A DNA stretch of 64,000 nt, taken from contig OZ035962.1 in assembly GCA_964034945.1 (NCBI GenBank), positions 49,655,931 to 49,719,930 of the forward strand, in the 5' to 3' direction. The DNA is from Chrysopilus asiliformis (taxonomy: Eukaryota; Arthropoda; Insecta; Diptera; Rhagionidae). Each line of letters starts with the position of its first letter. Position 1 is the stretch's first letter. Below, piece by piece: positions 36,066-48,687 of the stretch. The translations under genes were made by a program, and so were the position numbers. The notes beneath the pieces are model-generated. The model made no database searches, was not told where the DNA came from, and saw nothing but the letters and a program-made list of their open reading frames with translations.

Positions 36066-39000
36066 TCTATATATATAAAAATGGATGTTTGTCTGTTTGT
36101 CTGTTTGTTTGAGATTACAAAACTCAAAAACTACTGGACCGATTTTTACGCGGTTTTTTGCAAAATCATCTGCGTTGCCAGGAGCAGGTTTTTAGCTATG
36201 CAGATTTTCAAAATTCGAAACGGAAGGTCCTGTAAGGATAATGAAAATATCCTTTTTCCCATTTTTCCCCGGAAAAATTTGCATTATAGGGTTTTTGGGG
36301 TCGCTGATCACGAATCCGGTATTAGATTTTCAAAATTCGAAACGGAAGGTCCTGTAAGGATAATGAAAATATCCTTTTTCCCATTTTTCCCCGGAAAAAT
36401 TTGGATTATAGGGTTTTTGGGGTCGCTGATCACGAATCCGGTATTAGGTTTTCAAAATTCGAAACGGAAGGTCCTGTAAGGATAATGAAAATATCCTTTT
36501 TCCCATTTTTCCCCGGAAAAATTTGCATTATAGGGTTTTTGGGGTCGCTGATCACGAATCCGGTATTAGATTTTCAAAATTCGAAACGGAAGGTCCTGTA
36601 AGGATAATGAAAATATCCTTTTTCCCATTTTTCCCCGGAAAAATTTGCATTATAGGGTTTTTGGGGTCGCTGATCACGAATCCGGTATTAGATTTTCAAA
36701 ATTCGAAACGGAAGGTCCTGTAAGGATAATGAAAATATCCTTTTTCCCATTTTTCCCCAGAAAAATTTGCATTATAGGGTTTTTGGGGTCGCTGATCACG
36801 AATCCGGTATTAGATTTTCAAAATTCGAAACGGAAGGTCCTGTAAGGATAATGAAAATATCCTTTTTCCCATTTTTCCCCGGAAAAATTGCCATTATGGG
36901 GTTTTTGGGGTCGCTGATCACGAATTCGATATTAGATTTTCAAAGTTCGAAACGGAAGGTCCTGTAAGGATAATACAAATATCCTTTTTCCGATTTTTCG
37001 CCGGAAAAATTGGTATTATGGGGTTTTTGGGGTTGCTGATCACGAATCCGATATTAGATTTTCAAAATTCGAAACGAAAGGTCCTGTAAGGATAAATATC
37101 CTTTTTCCCGTTTTTCCTCGGAAAATCGGTATAAGGGGGTTTTTGGCGCGCTGATCACGAATCCGATATTAGATTTTCAAAATTCGAAACGAAAAGTCCT
37201 GTAAGGATAAATATCCTGTTTCCCGTTCTTCCTCGGAAAAATCTGTATAATGGGGTTTTTGGGGGCGCTGATCACGAATCCGGTATCATATTTTCAAAAT
37301 TCGAAACGGAAGGTCCTGTAAATATAACGCAAATATCCTTTTTCCCATTTTTCTCCGGAAAAATTGCCATTATGGGGTTTTTGGGGTCGCTAATCACGAA
37401 TCCGGTGTTGGAATTTCAAAATTCGAAACGGAGGGTCCTGTAAGGATAAATATCCTTTTTCCCGTTCTTCCTCGGAAAAATCGGTATAAGGGGGTTTTTG
37501 GGGCGCTAATCACGAATCCGGTATTAGATTTTCAAAATTCTAAACGGAAGGTCCTGTAAGGATAACGCAAATATCCTTTTTCCCGTTTTTCCTGGGAAAA
37601 ATCGGCATAAGGTTTCCGGGGTCGCTGACCGCGAATCCGGTGTTAGATTTTTAAAATTCGAAACGGAAAGTCCTGTAAGGATAACGCAAATATCCTTTTT
37701 CGCGTTTTTCCTGGGAAAAATCGGCATAAGGTTTCCGGGGTCGCTGATTGCGAATCCGGTGTTAGATTTTTAAAATTCTAAATGGAAGGTCCTGAAAGGA
37801 TAACGGAAATATCCTTTTTCCCGTTATTCCCCGGGAAAATTGGCTTTATGTTTGGGATCGCTGATCACGAATCCGATATAAGATTTTCAAATTTCGAAAC
37901 GAAAAGTCCTGTAAGGATAAATATCCTCTTTCCGTTTTTCCTCGGAAAATCGGTATAAGGGGGTTTTTGGCGCGCTGATCACGAATCCGATATTAGATTT
38001 TCAAAATTCGAAACGAAAAGTCCTGTAAGGATAAATATCCTTTTTCCCGTTCTTCCTCGGAAAAATCTGTATAAGGGGGTTTTTGGGGGCGCTGATCACG
38101 AATCCGGTATTATATTTTCAAAATTCGAAAAGGAAGGTCCTGTAAGGATAATGAAAATATCCTTTTTCCCATTTCTCCCCGGAAAATGATCACGAATCCG
38201 GTGTTGGAATTTCAAAATTCTAACCGAAAAGTCCTGCAAGATTAACGCAAATGTCTTTTTTCCAATTTTTCTTGATGCAATTGCCACTAAGGGATTTTCG
38301 AGGTCTATGATCGCGAATCCGGTGTTCGATTTTTCAAATGCTAAAGGGAAGGTCCTGTAAGGATAACGCAAATATCCTTTTTCCATATTTTTCCCCGGAA
38401 AAATTGCCATTATGGGGTTCTTGGGGTCGCTGATCACGAATCCGGTGTTGGAATTTCAAAGTTCGAAACGGAAAGACCTGTAAAGATAACGAAGTATCCT
38501 TCTCATTTTATCTGAGAAAAAAATTGCATTATGGGGTTTTTGGGTTCGCTGATGACGGATCCGGTGTTAGATTTTCAAAACCCGAAACGGAAGGTCCTGT
38601 AAGGGTAACGGAAGTATCTTTTTCCCATTTGTTCCAGGAAATATTGCATTAGGGGGTTTCTGAGCTCGCTGATCACAGCTCTGCAGTGGGATTTTTAAAA
38701 ATCGAAACGGAAGGTCCTGTCAGGATAACAAAAATATTCTTTTTCCAAAATTTACCCGGAAAAATTGGCATTATGGGATTTTCGGGGTCGCTGATCACGC
38801 ATCCGGTAATAGTTTTTAAAAAGTCTAAACGGAAGGTCCTGTAAGGATAACGCAAATATCCTTTTTCCAATTTTTCTCGCAAAAACTGGCTTTAGGAGGT
38901 TTTCATGGTTGCTTATCACGAATCTGTTGTTGAAATTTCAAAATTCGAAACGCAAGGTCCTGTAAGAATAATATTTTTTCCCAAAAGTTTTTAAATTATT

Positions 39001-39067
39001 TATGGTTTTTTTGCATTCTAAAATTTATACAAAAAAACTTTGAGCTGGCATTCGTAGGGTCTGCTAG
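36066..39067 (+). mobile_element. Helitron-like element, tandem copy 2
   Basis: Same ends and leader as copy 1, with about 22 satellite units; several are variants lacking the AACGCAA part. At 3002 bp it is more than twice the size of its neighbours, all of it from extra satellite. It abuts copies 1 and 3 with no spacer. Confidence 0.8.
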
Positions 39068-40316
39068 TCTTATATAAAAATGGATGTTTGTCTGTTGGTT
39101 TGTTGGTTTGTCTGTCCGTTTGAGATTACAAAACTCAAAAACTACTGGACCTATTTTTACGCGGTTTTTTGCAAAATGATCTGTGTTGCCAGGAGCAGGT
39201 TTTTAGCTATGTAGATTTCTAAAATTCGAAACGGAAGGTCCTGTAAGGATAATGAAAATATCCTTTTCCCATTTTTTCCCGGAAAAATTTGCATTATAGG
39301 GTTTTTGGGGTCGCTGATCACGAATCCGGTATTAGATTTTCAAAATTCGAAACGGAAGGTCCTGAAAGGATAACATAAATATCCTTTTTTCCCATTTTGC
39401 CCCCGAAAAATTTGCATCATGGGGTTTTTGGGGTCGCTGATCACGCCTCTGCTGTTGGAATTTTAAAATTCGAAACGGAAGGTCCTGTAAGGATAACGAA
39501 AATATCCTTTTTCCCATTTTTACCGGGGCAAATCGGCATTATGGGGTTTCTGGGATCGCTGATCACGAATTCGGTATTAGATTTTCAAAGTTCGAAACAG
39601 AAGGTCCTGTAAGGATAATACAAATATCCTTTTTCCGATTTTTCCCCGGAAAAATTGATATTATGGGATTTTTGGGGTCGCTGATCACGAATCCGGTATT
39701 AGATTTTCAAAATTCTAAACGGAAGGTCCTGTAAGGATAAATATCCTTTTTCCTTTTTTTCCCCGGAAAAATCGGCATAAGGGGGTTTTTGGGGTCGCTG
39801 ATCATGAATCCGGTGTTGGAATTTCAAAAATTCGAAACGGAAGGTCCTGTAAGGAAAACGCAAATACCCGTTTTCTAATTTTGTCTCCGAAAAACTGGCT
39901 GTAGGGTGATTCCGTGGTCGCTGATCACGAGCTGGTTGTTGGAATTTGAAAATTCTAAACTGAAAGTCCTGGAAGGATAACGCAAATTTCCTTTTTCCTA
40001 TTTTCCCCGGAAAATAGGCATTATAGGGTATTTGGGGTCACCAATTACTAATCTGATGTTGGAATTTCCAAATTCTAACCGAAAAGTCCTGCAAGGATAA
40101 CGCAAATATACTTTTTCCCGTTTTTCCCCGGAAAAATCGGTATAAGGGGGTTTTTAGGGTCGCTGATCACGAATCTGGAGTTGGAATTTCAAAATTCGAA
40201 ACGGAAGGTCCTGCAAGGATAACATTTTTTCCCAAAACTTTTTAAGTTATTTATGTTTTTTTGGCATTCTAAAATTTATACAAAAAACTTTTAGCTGCCA
40301 ACGTAGGGTCTGCTAG
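39068..40316 (+). mobile_element. Helitron-like element, tandem copy 3
   Basis: It starts TCTTATATAAAAATGG and ends CTGCTAG at 40316 before a T. About eight satellite units. Joining 34808 to 40317 restores the reading frame of the transposase on minus (TTFIKD leading into IFIKQG), which fixes the outer edges of the three-copy array. Confidence 0.82.
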
Positions 40317-41649
40317 TCCTTTATAAATGTCGTCAAATCATCTGTATTGTTATGAATGTGCTCTTTAAGAGAGGTGTAATCAAGGTAAGCAGAAGCCAAG
40401 ATGGAGAATATAGAATCAAATCCACATGTATTTATAGTAACTAAAGTCTTTTTATTTTTTAACGGTTTGGAGGTGTGTCCATTTTTTAACAATGGGACTC
40501 CATAAAGCACATATGAGTTATCATGTGGATTTAAAATAGATCTTTTTGAGCGCCTCAATAACGGAGTTTTAACAATTTTACCTTTCCAATTTTCAACAAT
40601 TTCTTCTTCATCTCTTACACATTGAGTAGGTTGACTATTGTCAAAACTAGAATCGGACAAGCTTAATGACCTTTTTCTCTTTTCTGGATTTTTGGTCTCT
40701 GAGAAGCTCGTTGACCTTTCCAATATGCGTTTGGTGACATTATTCTGCCCTGCTATGGCGACTTTTAATGAACCTCCTAGGTGTTGTATGTGTTTCTCTA
40801 TAAAAGTATCAGGTCTCCTGGATTTGATATTGAGTAATTTCTTAATATTTTTAAATTCGCTTTCAGACGCAGAACTTGTAGCGTAGAAATTATTTGACTG
40901 AAATGTATCACACATCACGTTACTCCAAAATACACTCCGACCAAATTCGTAGATAAACCAATCTTTCAAGTTTGGAGCATACAATAAATTGGGGTCCTTA
41001 TCATATGATTCTTTGAAATTGCTTTCACTCTGTACAGCTTTTATCAAATTCATGATCCATCTGTAATTACTTGTTGTTTTAAAGTTTGAAATTTCGTCCG
41101 AATACTTTGCGTCATTTTCAGTATTATCGTCTGAGCCTGTTTCAACAAATTCCGTTTCCATATTGCTTAAGTGAGTTTTAATTAAATGCTCTAAATCAAC
41201 CCTTGCGGCTCTAACTTTCGAATTGACATATTTATTAAGCACAAGTACCCAAAGTAATTTAATAATACGTTCCATTTCGTCAATTGCATCACATTGAATT
41301 AAGTAACCAAATACTCGTAGTATGAAATTTCGTTTACGAAAATCTTCTCTTTGCAAAATTTTCTTACGATGAAGGCTTCTGATAAAATGTGATCGGTCCA
41401 GCCGAAGAAAACATTCCGGAGCCTCTGATTTTTTAAGTAGAGTATTCATGCAGCTATTCATATAATCCTTTGTGCTTTTGAAACGCGTAAAAACAGTTAC
41501 GCAAGCCCCTATCAAAGCCGCAGAATCGTCCGTAACAATTTCATTTGGCCGATTATTATTTTTTGTCCACCGGTGCAACCATTGACCTATAAAATTCAGC
41601 GTATGATTTTGACTCAACATTTGTGCGAATGGCATCCATTGGACTCGTC

Positions 41650-42266
41650 CTGTAATAAAATTTTGTACAATTATTCCTAAACAATCAAATTTACAATCTC
41701 ATTCTGGTTGCCATATAGCATGCGAAATGTAAATACCAAATGAATGCCCAAGTGTAACTCGGTAACCACTACCAGCTACTTAAACTAAGTTTAACTAACG
41801 ACCTTATGTAACGCAGATGAAGAAACGGCTAAACATTATATCTTTGCCCATTTTTCCGAAATCGAAGACTAAATACCTTTCGTAGCAGATTCTTAAACCC
41901 ACTGGATATCCAAACAAGGTTGCTAACTTAATTAGAGGATCCGTGAGACTAATAGAGCAGCCTTAATATAGCCAGGCTCTTCGGACAAAGCTTAATGGGC
42001 CCAGCTGATGGTCTAAATGCTTTCAGAACCAGTTGTAAATTCGGCTCAAAATACAGTCTACATCTACAACTCGCGTGGACATTCACTTAGTATTCTCAGA
42101 AAATGTTTGGCAGGAATTGGGACAAATAGCATTTCAACCGGGACTAATTTCCGAGTGACGCATTCCACTGTTTCGACAGCGAATAAAAAGATTTGTCAAA
42201 AAAAAAATCTTTCAACTCATGCGCCAACCAGATTGGACGTACTAGTATTTTCATAAAATTTCTTAC
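41650..42266 (-). other. Probable transposase intron of 617 nt
   Basis: Minus-strand donor GTAAGA (42266-42261) and acceptor ATTACAG (ending 41650) join ICARG to RVQWMPFAQ in frame. No element ends were found inside. It is far longer than the other introns of the gene (58-201 nt), so it may hold an old insertion. Confidence 0.65.
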
Positions 42267-43404
42267 CACGAGCACAAATTACATACAAAAATATGTACGT
42301 AGTGTTGTCGGTGTAAGATCTTAGACCCACTCCACTAGCGTCGATTGAAATTACTCCAGGGCCATATTTTAATTCCGTTTTATACCAGGCTTTCTGCAAA
42401 ACTGTTGAATAAAATACGAAGAACGGATTAGCACCTGCTTAAAAAACAAATTTACGAGCCTTTTCATGCAAAAAGTTTTGATAATTACCTATGTCTTGAA
42501 TGCTGTCAATGTATTTCTGTTTTAATTGCATAATAGATATAATGGGATCTTTTGCAAGCCCATGTAATTGATCCCTACATTTCATAATCCTCAACGAATT
42601 TAATGTTGGCAAAATACTTGGTTCATTATCACCGACTTTCATTATTTCGTTTGATAATATCGCACGCATTGAGTACGCAGATTTACTTTTGAGAGCCGAA
42701 CATATTTTTTTTTGTTCTTTTCCTGACTTTATACGATTTTTCAGCGTATGTTGAACATTTTTGTTAAAATTCGAAACTACGATGTTTAGTTTTTTGCACT
42801 TTTGGGAATGCAATGCCGTTATTTTCACGATCGCTCCACATATCCTTTTGTGTACACATCTAGTAAACGTGTTGTTGCATTTTTAAAACGCCAGTTGCAG
42901 GGCAGTCTTAATTTATTCCATAGTATCTTTCTAATACTTGCGGCCCAACCTGGTTGTACTAGTTCTCGGTTGCGCTTACTGTCGTATCGTTGAATAATAT
43001 TAAAAACTCTTTTCTTAACTTTAATAGTGCATTTAATAAGATCCGACGGAAACTTAGAAGATTTTGCTGTATCAATGCATATCTACATAAAAACGATTCA
43101 TCAAAAAAAAATTACATTTAAATCCAAACTGAAGCTATACCTACGGTGTGAAGAATAATTATCTTCACTGTCATTTTCAGACGAGTTCGGAAGTTTTCGA
43201 GTTCTGGAATGAGAAATAAATGACTTTCTTATTATGCATCATTAGTGCATATTGTACCGACAATGTGTGTAACCAAAATATCCGCCAAGATTTCGCGGTC
43301 GAACCTCAATAACTCGTATTGGTCAATAACTCAAAACTTTCGTCTGTCCTCGTCAACTACGACTTATCGAGGTTCAACTTATCAGTGTAGTAAAAACAAA
43401 TTAC

Positions 43405-43962
43405 CGAGATTTTTTTCGTCTGATAAATGAATCTGATTCATCAGTAGAAACAGTAGTTTGATTTTGACTTAATTCAGTTAAATATTTTGAAGATAGAACT
43501 TCCGGAGCAATATCCGTATGGATCGAAAGCTCTTCTGCGTCAATCAACGTTGAAGTAGGGTTGTAAGTTTTAGGATAAATCTTATCCAGAACGTCTTCTG
43601 AAAGTTTTTCGCAATATTTCGAAGAAATTATATCCGAAACTTCCTCATTGACATAAAGTTCTTTCGAGTCATCCAACACTGAAATATTGTCCTCAATTTC
43701 GAATTTTTCCAAAGAAATCAGATCCGAAACGTCTCCATTGACTGAAAGTTCTTTCACGTCATCCAACGCTGAAATATTGTCCTCAAATTTGAATTTTTTC
43801 AAATAAATCAGATCCGAAACGTCTCCATTGACTGAAAGTTCTTTTGCGTCATATAACGGTGAAATATTGTCTTCGGATTTCAGATTTTGGGCAAAGAACG
43901 TCTTCAACGATCGGAGGCTCTTTTTTTTCGTCAACGTCGATTTTTTTTCGTACTTCGCCAAA
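43405..43962 (-). CDS. Transposase exon 2 with an internal amino-acid repeat
   Basis: The 186-codon stretch has three tandem copies of a roughly 31-residue unit with EDNIS, KELSVNGDVSD and a following L..KF. Unit edges suggest recent duplication. The exon begins in frame with exon 1 (nuclear signal) through a 68-nt intron (43963-44030) and ends at a GTAATT donor. The region is acidic and of unknown role; it is intact here but broken by stops in the left arm copy. Confidence 0.6.
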
Positions 43963-44232
43963 CTAAAATATAATAAAAGGAATTATATGCCTTTCAGTAA
44001 TTCATAATTTAAATTTTGATATTTTCTTACCTTTTTATATTCCGACGTAAAACTTTGCGCTTTTTAGGCGGCATTTCACAATTGTAATTAAAAATCGCAA
44101 ATAATTTTAACCGTTCTAAAGCAGAATAATACGATTTCTGTGAAGAGAAAAGAGGGAGCAGCACAGAACTATATAACATAGAACAACTGTCACCATACAA
44201 AGCTCCCAAAAGCACGGCAATGGTCCCAAAAG

Positions 44233-44511
44233 CACGGCATAGAGACAACCTAGGTATGCCATGAACTCAAATCTGAGGTTTCGTTGCAACGTCACTTGTG
44301 CCGATTAGTTCGTCAAGTTCAGAAGGAATTTCGTTTGTGGATGGTTATTTAAATTTTTGTGCGATCTAAATAAGATATTTGTAAATTAGTGGACTGATTG
44401 CATTAAATAGTGACCAATAAATATAAAAATTAATTAAAAAAAGTCGGCACAAATGACGTCACACCTGACTATCAAAAGTTCATGGCATACCTTGGTTGTC
44501 TCTATGCCGTG
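44233..44511. mobile_element. 279-bp MITE with 8-bp duplication
   Basis: Ends CACGGCATAGAGACAACC and complement. CCCAAAAG lies on both sides (44225-44232 and 44512-44519). Inner inverted sequence extends to about 35 bp. Eight bases fits hAT or P-like families. Confidence 0.8.
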
Positions 44512-44870
44512 CCCAAAAGTATTTCCCTCTTTATCTTGAACGCATTCACTGAACTGTATAACCTCACGACTCCATTAGACTTTTTAGAATCATGATTTTT
44601 CCCCCACTCCATATTTTGGCGAATAAAAAAATCAGCGCGTGGGCATTTTCAGTCACGATTTTTCATTTTTATTGTGTCTCCATAGCGTACTTAGAAATGT
44701 CAACCAGGAGGTAATCAGGGCAGCCAACTAGAAATCAGCCAATTTGACTGAACAAATGTCAAAAAAAAATCCTACTTTTCAGCAGCAGAAAAAATCATGA
44801 CAGTACGGAGATTTAAACCATGATGCAAGATTTTTTGAGTCTCCATTAGATTTTTTCGTGATTGGATTTA

Positions 44871-46059
44871 CCCCTCAATTCTGCATAATATATAAGAGCC
44901 TCTTAACTGCTAACTGGACTTTAGAGGAAATTTAATAGAAATTGGTATTCCTGATAATAGTTAAGAGATGTCAACCTCTTAACTTTCGTGGTGAATTTTT
45001 GTAAACGGTTTTCATATTCTGGGGAAAAGTTAGCAGACGGTTCTAACCTCAAAAACCTCTTAATTTAAGAGGACCTCGCCGATGTCCTCTTACGACCTCT
45101 TAACTCGTGTGTTGCGTTTAAAACTCGTAAAATCAGTGTCGGGGAGGGCTCTAACAATTTTTTTATGTATAGACATAGACAAGTTGTGTAAAATTGTATT
45201 CTGAACGTTTTTCACGTCACAGGTTTTCGATTAAATTCTCCGTTTTGGAGAAAATTATAGAAAAAGTTGCATTGCATGGAGGACGAGGAAAAAAGCTGCA
45301 TTACCCAGATTTTTTATTATAGGCCCTATTCCAGGATCCGATACGAATGATTCGGATCGTAAACTCAATGTTGTTGTTGGTATAAAACACTAACAACAAC
45401 ATTGAGTTTACGATCCAAATCATTCGTATCGGATCCTGGAATAGGGCCTAGTATTTCTGGAAAACTCATGAAATATTGTGTCTTCGTGGAATTGTTTACC
45501 TTTAATGACACAAAAAACGATTTTTTTATTGGCTGGAATTACATCAACGCATACCTGCAACTTCATTAATTTTATGTCTATCAAATGAAATATTTATATG
45601 AGTGCAATGCATTATTTAACCATAAATTTGTTTGCGCGTTGCTGAAATTATACGAAATCATTTAAAAACGATATTGTGTATCTTAAAAACTGTCGATTCA
45701 ATTTTTACGTAATATTTTGTATATCATTTTCATTTCAAACAGTCTGAATAAAGCTATTCTTAACAGATACAAAACTATTCACATGTTTTTCAAGATCCGC
45801 AATGTCTTTTTTACACAATTTTTTGAATAATTTCCATAGTTTTGAAAATTTCATGATTTCACAAAAAATCTAAGGTCAATAAACAGCCAAATTTGACGTC
45901 TATGAGTAAGTGCTGTCAGATGAAGACATCGTGGTGAATCTCTTAATTTGCTAAAATCGGAACCCACCAAAATCTCTTACTCAGAATACTAATTCCTTTT
46001 AAAATCTCTTAATTATAAATTAAGATATCTCTTAACATCTGTTACCTAGAATTGGGGGG
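44871..46059. mobile_element. 1.2-kb TIR element, TTA target duplication
   Basis: Ends CCCCTCAATTCTG and CTAGAATTGGGGGG, with TTA on each side (44868-44870, 46060-46062). Many CTCTTAA/TTAAGAG motifs lie inside the ends. The termini resemble those of the 5.1-kb element at 27665 (CCCCTCGATTCTAC), so both may belong to one PIF/Harbinger-like group. Present only in the right arm. Confidence 0.7.
45322..45448. mobile_element. 127-bp near-perfect palindromic MITE
   Basis: Arms of about 58 bp begin GGCCCTATTCCAGGATCC and differ at few positions. TA flanks both sides (45320-45321 and 45449-45450), as for Tc1/mariner-type MITEs. It lies inside the 1.2-kb TIR element. Confidence 0.8.
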
Positions 46060-46746
46060 TTAAATACAATCTGGAAAAAAGTCTAATGGAGTCCATAGGT
46101 AAGGTCGTGAAATTCAAATTTCACAAGTTTGAGACTAACTTTAGGCGCAAAGAAATAACTTTAGGCGCCAACACCATTCCGAAAGTCTATTTTCCTTTGA
46201 CAGCTCACGGTTTAAACGAGAGGACTATATTTATTTTCATACGGTTATCTCGCTCTTACTTGACTCGTTTTGGTCCACTGAATGGGGAGCAACGTTTTTA
46301 GTATCCCAGCAGACCAATACGCTAGATAGTTTCACAATTAACATTTCTTTTTGTAAAAACAAAAATTGTACATTAAGAACAATTTTTTTCAGAATATGCG
46401 AAAAAAAAGTTGCCGCTTTAGTTTAATTCCCATTTGTGATGCTATTACCTACTTAGGAGATCTAATCTATAAATGTCTTAAGGAGCCTCCACACGTTACT
46501 TGTCAATGTTCATTCGTATACAGCACTACTACCGTCAACATGTCGGACATTCGGAGTTTGTCAAAAGATTTTTTAATGGAATTTGTTCAAAAATAATTCT
46601 ATACGATCGGGGCGAGTGAAGAAGAGGCATATAAGCCGAATCTCTGGTATTTCGAAGAACTATCGTTTTGGCGGATCAAGGGACGTCCATATTGCAGAAG
46701 CACCACATAAACATTGAATTGAAAGCACCTTTAAACTTTGTCAATG

Positions 46747-47304
46747 TTTATACCCGTATTGTGAAACGAAAGGGTATATTAACTTTCCCTTACCGTTTGT
46801 AACGCCAAGATCCCATCATCACACACAAAAATGAATTACGCCAGTGTGTTTAGAACGATAAAAAAAAAGATTTTTAGATGTCCGTCCGTCCGTTCGTCTG
46901 TGGCACGGATTGCGGGCGCACGGATTGAGATAGAGACTTGAAATTTTACGCAGATTCATTTTTCGTGAAATGCAAGGCTAAGTTCGTTAATGGGCAAAAA
47001 TGGACCATTAGGGGGGTACCCCCCATACGAACGAAAATGTTTTTGCGAATATCTCAAAAACGGTGCATCTTATCAAAAAAGCGCAACAACAAAAGTTATT
47101 TAGGATATGATTCTACATAAAACCCCCATATATCAAAATCCGATTGGAATAAATTTAAAAAAATCTTTTTGAAAAGTTTGACTTCAAAGTTGAATTTTGA
47201 TACAACTGTTCGCCGTTCAATTAAACTTCGAACAATGCCATATCACCATACGGGTTTTCAATAATTGCCAGATTGGCAATTATAGCTTTTGTTATGTTTT
47301 TCTT
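46747..47304 (+). mobile_element. DINE/Helentron-like repeat (right arm)
   Basis: Starts TTATACCCGTATTGTG, then AAAGGGTATATTAAC, with a CGTC tract at about 46880-46893 and a GCCAGATTGGC hairpin near 47269-47279. Inverse mate of 26851-27378. Confidence 0.7.
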
Positions 47305-47810
47305 TGTTGATACTCCTGGGGAACTAATTTCTTCATCGGACGTCGGTGCCAGTATAAACAGGCCTTAATCCTAACAAATTAGCGTGTCACTTGAGCACTG
47401 TTGCCAGTTGGGGCCATTTTTTGGAAATCAAAAATTGACTTACGTTTTTGGCATTTATCCGGCTTAACATTTCGGTTTACGATATAAAATATGCAAAATA
47501 ATGTAAACTATAATATTTTCAATATCCTGAGATCGATGAATGAAAAAAACGTGATTCAATTATCAGAAAAATGCTTCAATCTGGCAACCGTGTGAAACGT
47601 TAACGCGCAAAGCGAATTAACTGTAAATACCTACAAAAGAGAAAAGATCCCCGGCAAACCATTTGGTGCAGGTGCGGAAGTAAAATTATTCTGGTATCGG
47701 AATTTCACATATCGGCTAAATGAGCACGAATTCCGATTACCATTATAATAGCGTGAACTTAGCACACCATTTCAAATTTTCGGTTTTTGCCCCGGAAAAC
47801 ACCAGAACTA

Positions 47811-48200
47811 GTTTTTATGCCCTATATGGAGAAACCATAAAAGGATATAATAAGGTTTCTTTACCATTTGTAACGCAGAGAACTAACCGTCGCACAGAAA
47901 AATGAATTTTACACCAGTGTATTTAGAATGATGAATCAACTGGATTTTTGCTTGTCTGTTTCTCCGTGGACACGATAACTTGAGAACGAATAAGCTAGAG
48001 CCTTGAAATTTGGCATTGCCGTTTTTTCATAAAACAGGACGCCGAGGTCGTTACCAGGCAAAATTGGATCACCACAATACAATCTTTTGTGAATTTTTTT
48101 CGTTGTATCGAAAAATTTATAAAGACAAAATGTATTTAGAATATGATTTTACATAATTGTTTCATAAATAAAAATTCAATCGGAGCAAGTCAATTAATAT
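47811..48200 (+). mobile_element. Diverged DINE-like repeat (right arm)
   Basis: Mate of 25960-26339, with the same TTTTTATGCCCTATATGG start and TTGTCTGTT tract. Confidence 0.5.
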
Positions 48201-48687
48201 GACTGAAAGATGTTTAAAAAGCACCAAAACGAAGAAGAAAGTAAAAATAATGCTAGAACCATTTGTCAATCTCGATAGTCGAATATATGAGGTACGCTAA
48301 TCACCACTCTGTGGAAATTTGGAAATACTTGGTAACTACTAAAAAAATTATCATTTCATTTTTTTTTTGAAATCTTTAAATTGATTAAAAATTTGAAAAA
48401 TGTAATCAAGTATTTACAAATTTTCACAGAATTATTCATATTTGAAAAATTGTTTGCTGGCAACGCTGCTATGAACGAATTTAACTTACTCATTTTACTC
48501 ACACCAAAACATTCCCGCCAATTATAAAGACGCCGAGTCGTTTCAATCCCAGCTAACACAGGCATTCGATTTAATATCATGGGAGATTCTTTAACTACGA
48601 AATTCTCAGTCTCCAGCTAAAAAATCGAATTTGCTTGATTTTGTATGGAAGATACATATTCAAAGAAAAAGCAATTCGCTTACTTAA

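Larger units (their letters stand above)
34160..44074 (-). pseudogene. MULE-like transposase with USP-like C-terminus
   Basis: Proposed exons on minus: 44074-44031 (MPPKKRKV, an SV40-type nuclear signal), 43962-43405, 43203-43141, 43082-42267, 41649-40317, then 34808-34160 after removal of the Helitron-like array. Intron ends are GT-AG. The first catalytic Asp lies in SIDASG (42340-42342), the second in IVTDDSAA (41528-41530), and a Glu in ASESEF, the MULE DDE order. C-terminally, NTCGFDSI (Cys at 40424-40426), two CxxC pairs and HFVGHVKRKNGMW...DD match the Cys box, finger and His box of ubiquitin-specific proteases. Damage: a frameshift near 42835, a stop at 42439-42441, and the Helitron insertion. 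NOF/FB-type MULEs are the nearest known design. The USP call is by motif only. Confidence 0.7.
44568..46093. mobile_element. TIR element with a nested insertion
   Basis: Ends GACTCCATTAGACTTTTT and its complement. Further internal copies of the end motif occur near 44850-44880. Removing the inner element at 44871-46059 leaves a short AT-rich palindrome-like MITE. No target duplication was identified. Confidence 0.55.

Noticed and set aside
36081..36967. Series of 66-codon frames every 122 bp
   Set aside because: Same satellite read in one frame; not proteins.
36081..40225. Regular repeats with constant spacing, CRISPR-like at first sight
   Set aside because: The whole 122-bp unit is conserved with no unique spacers, and the context is eukaryotic; it is satellite DNA.
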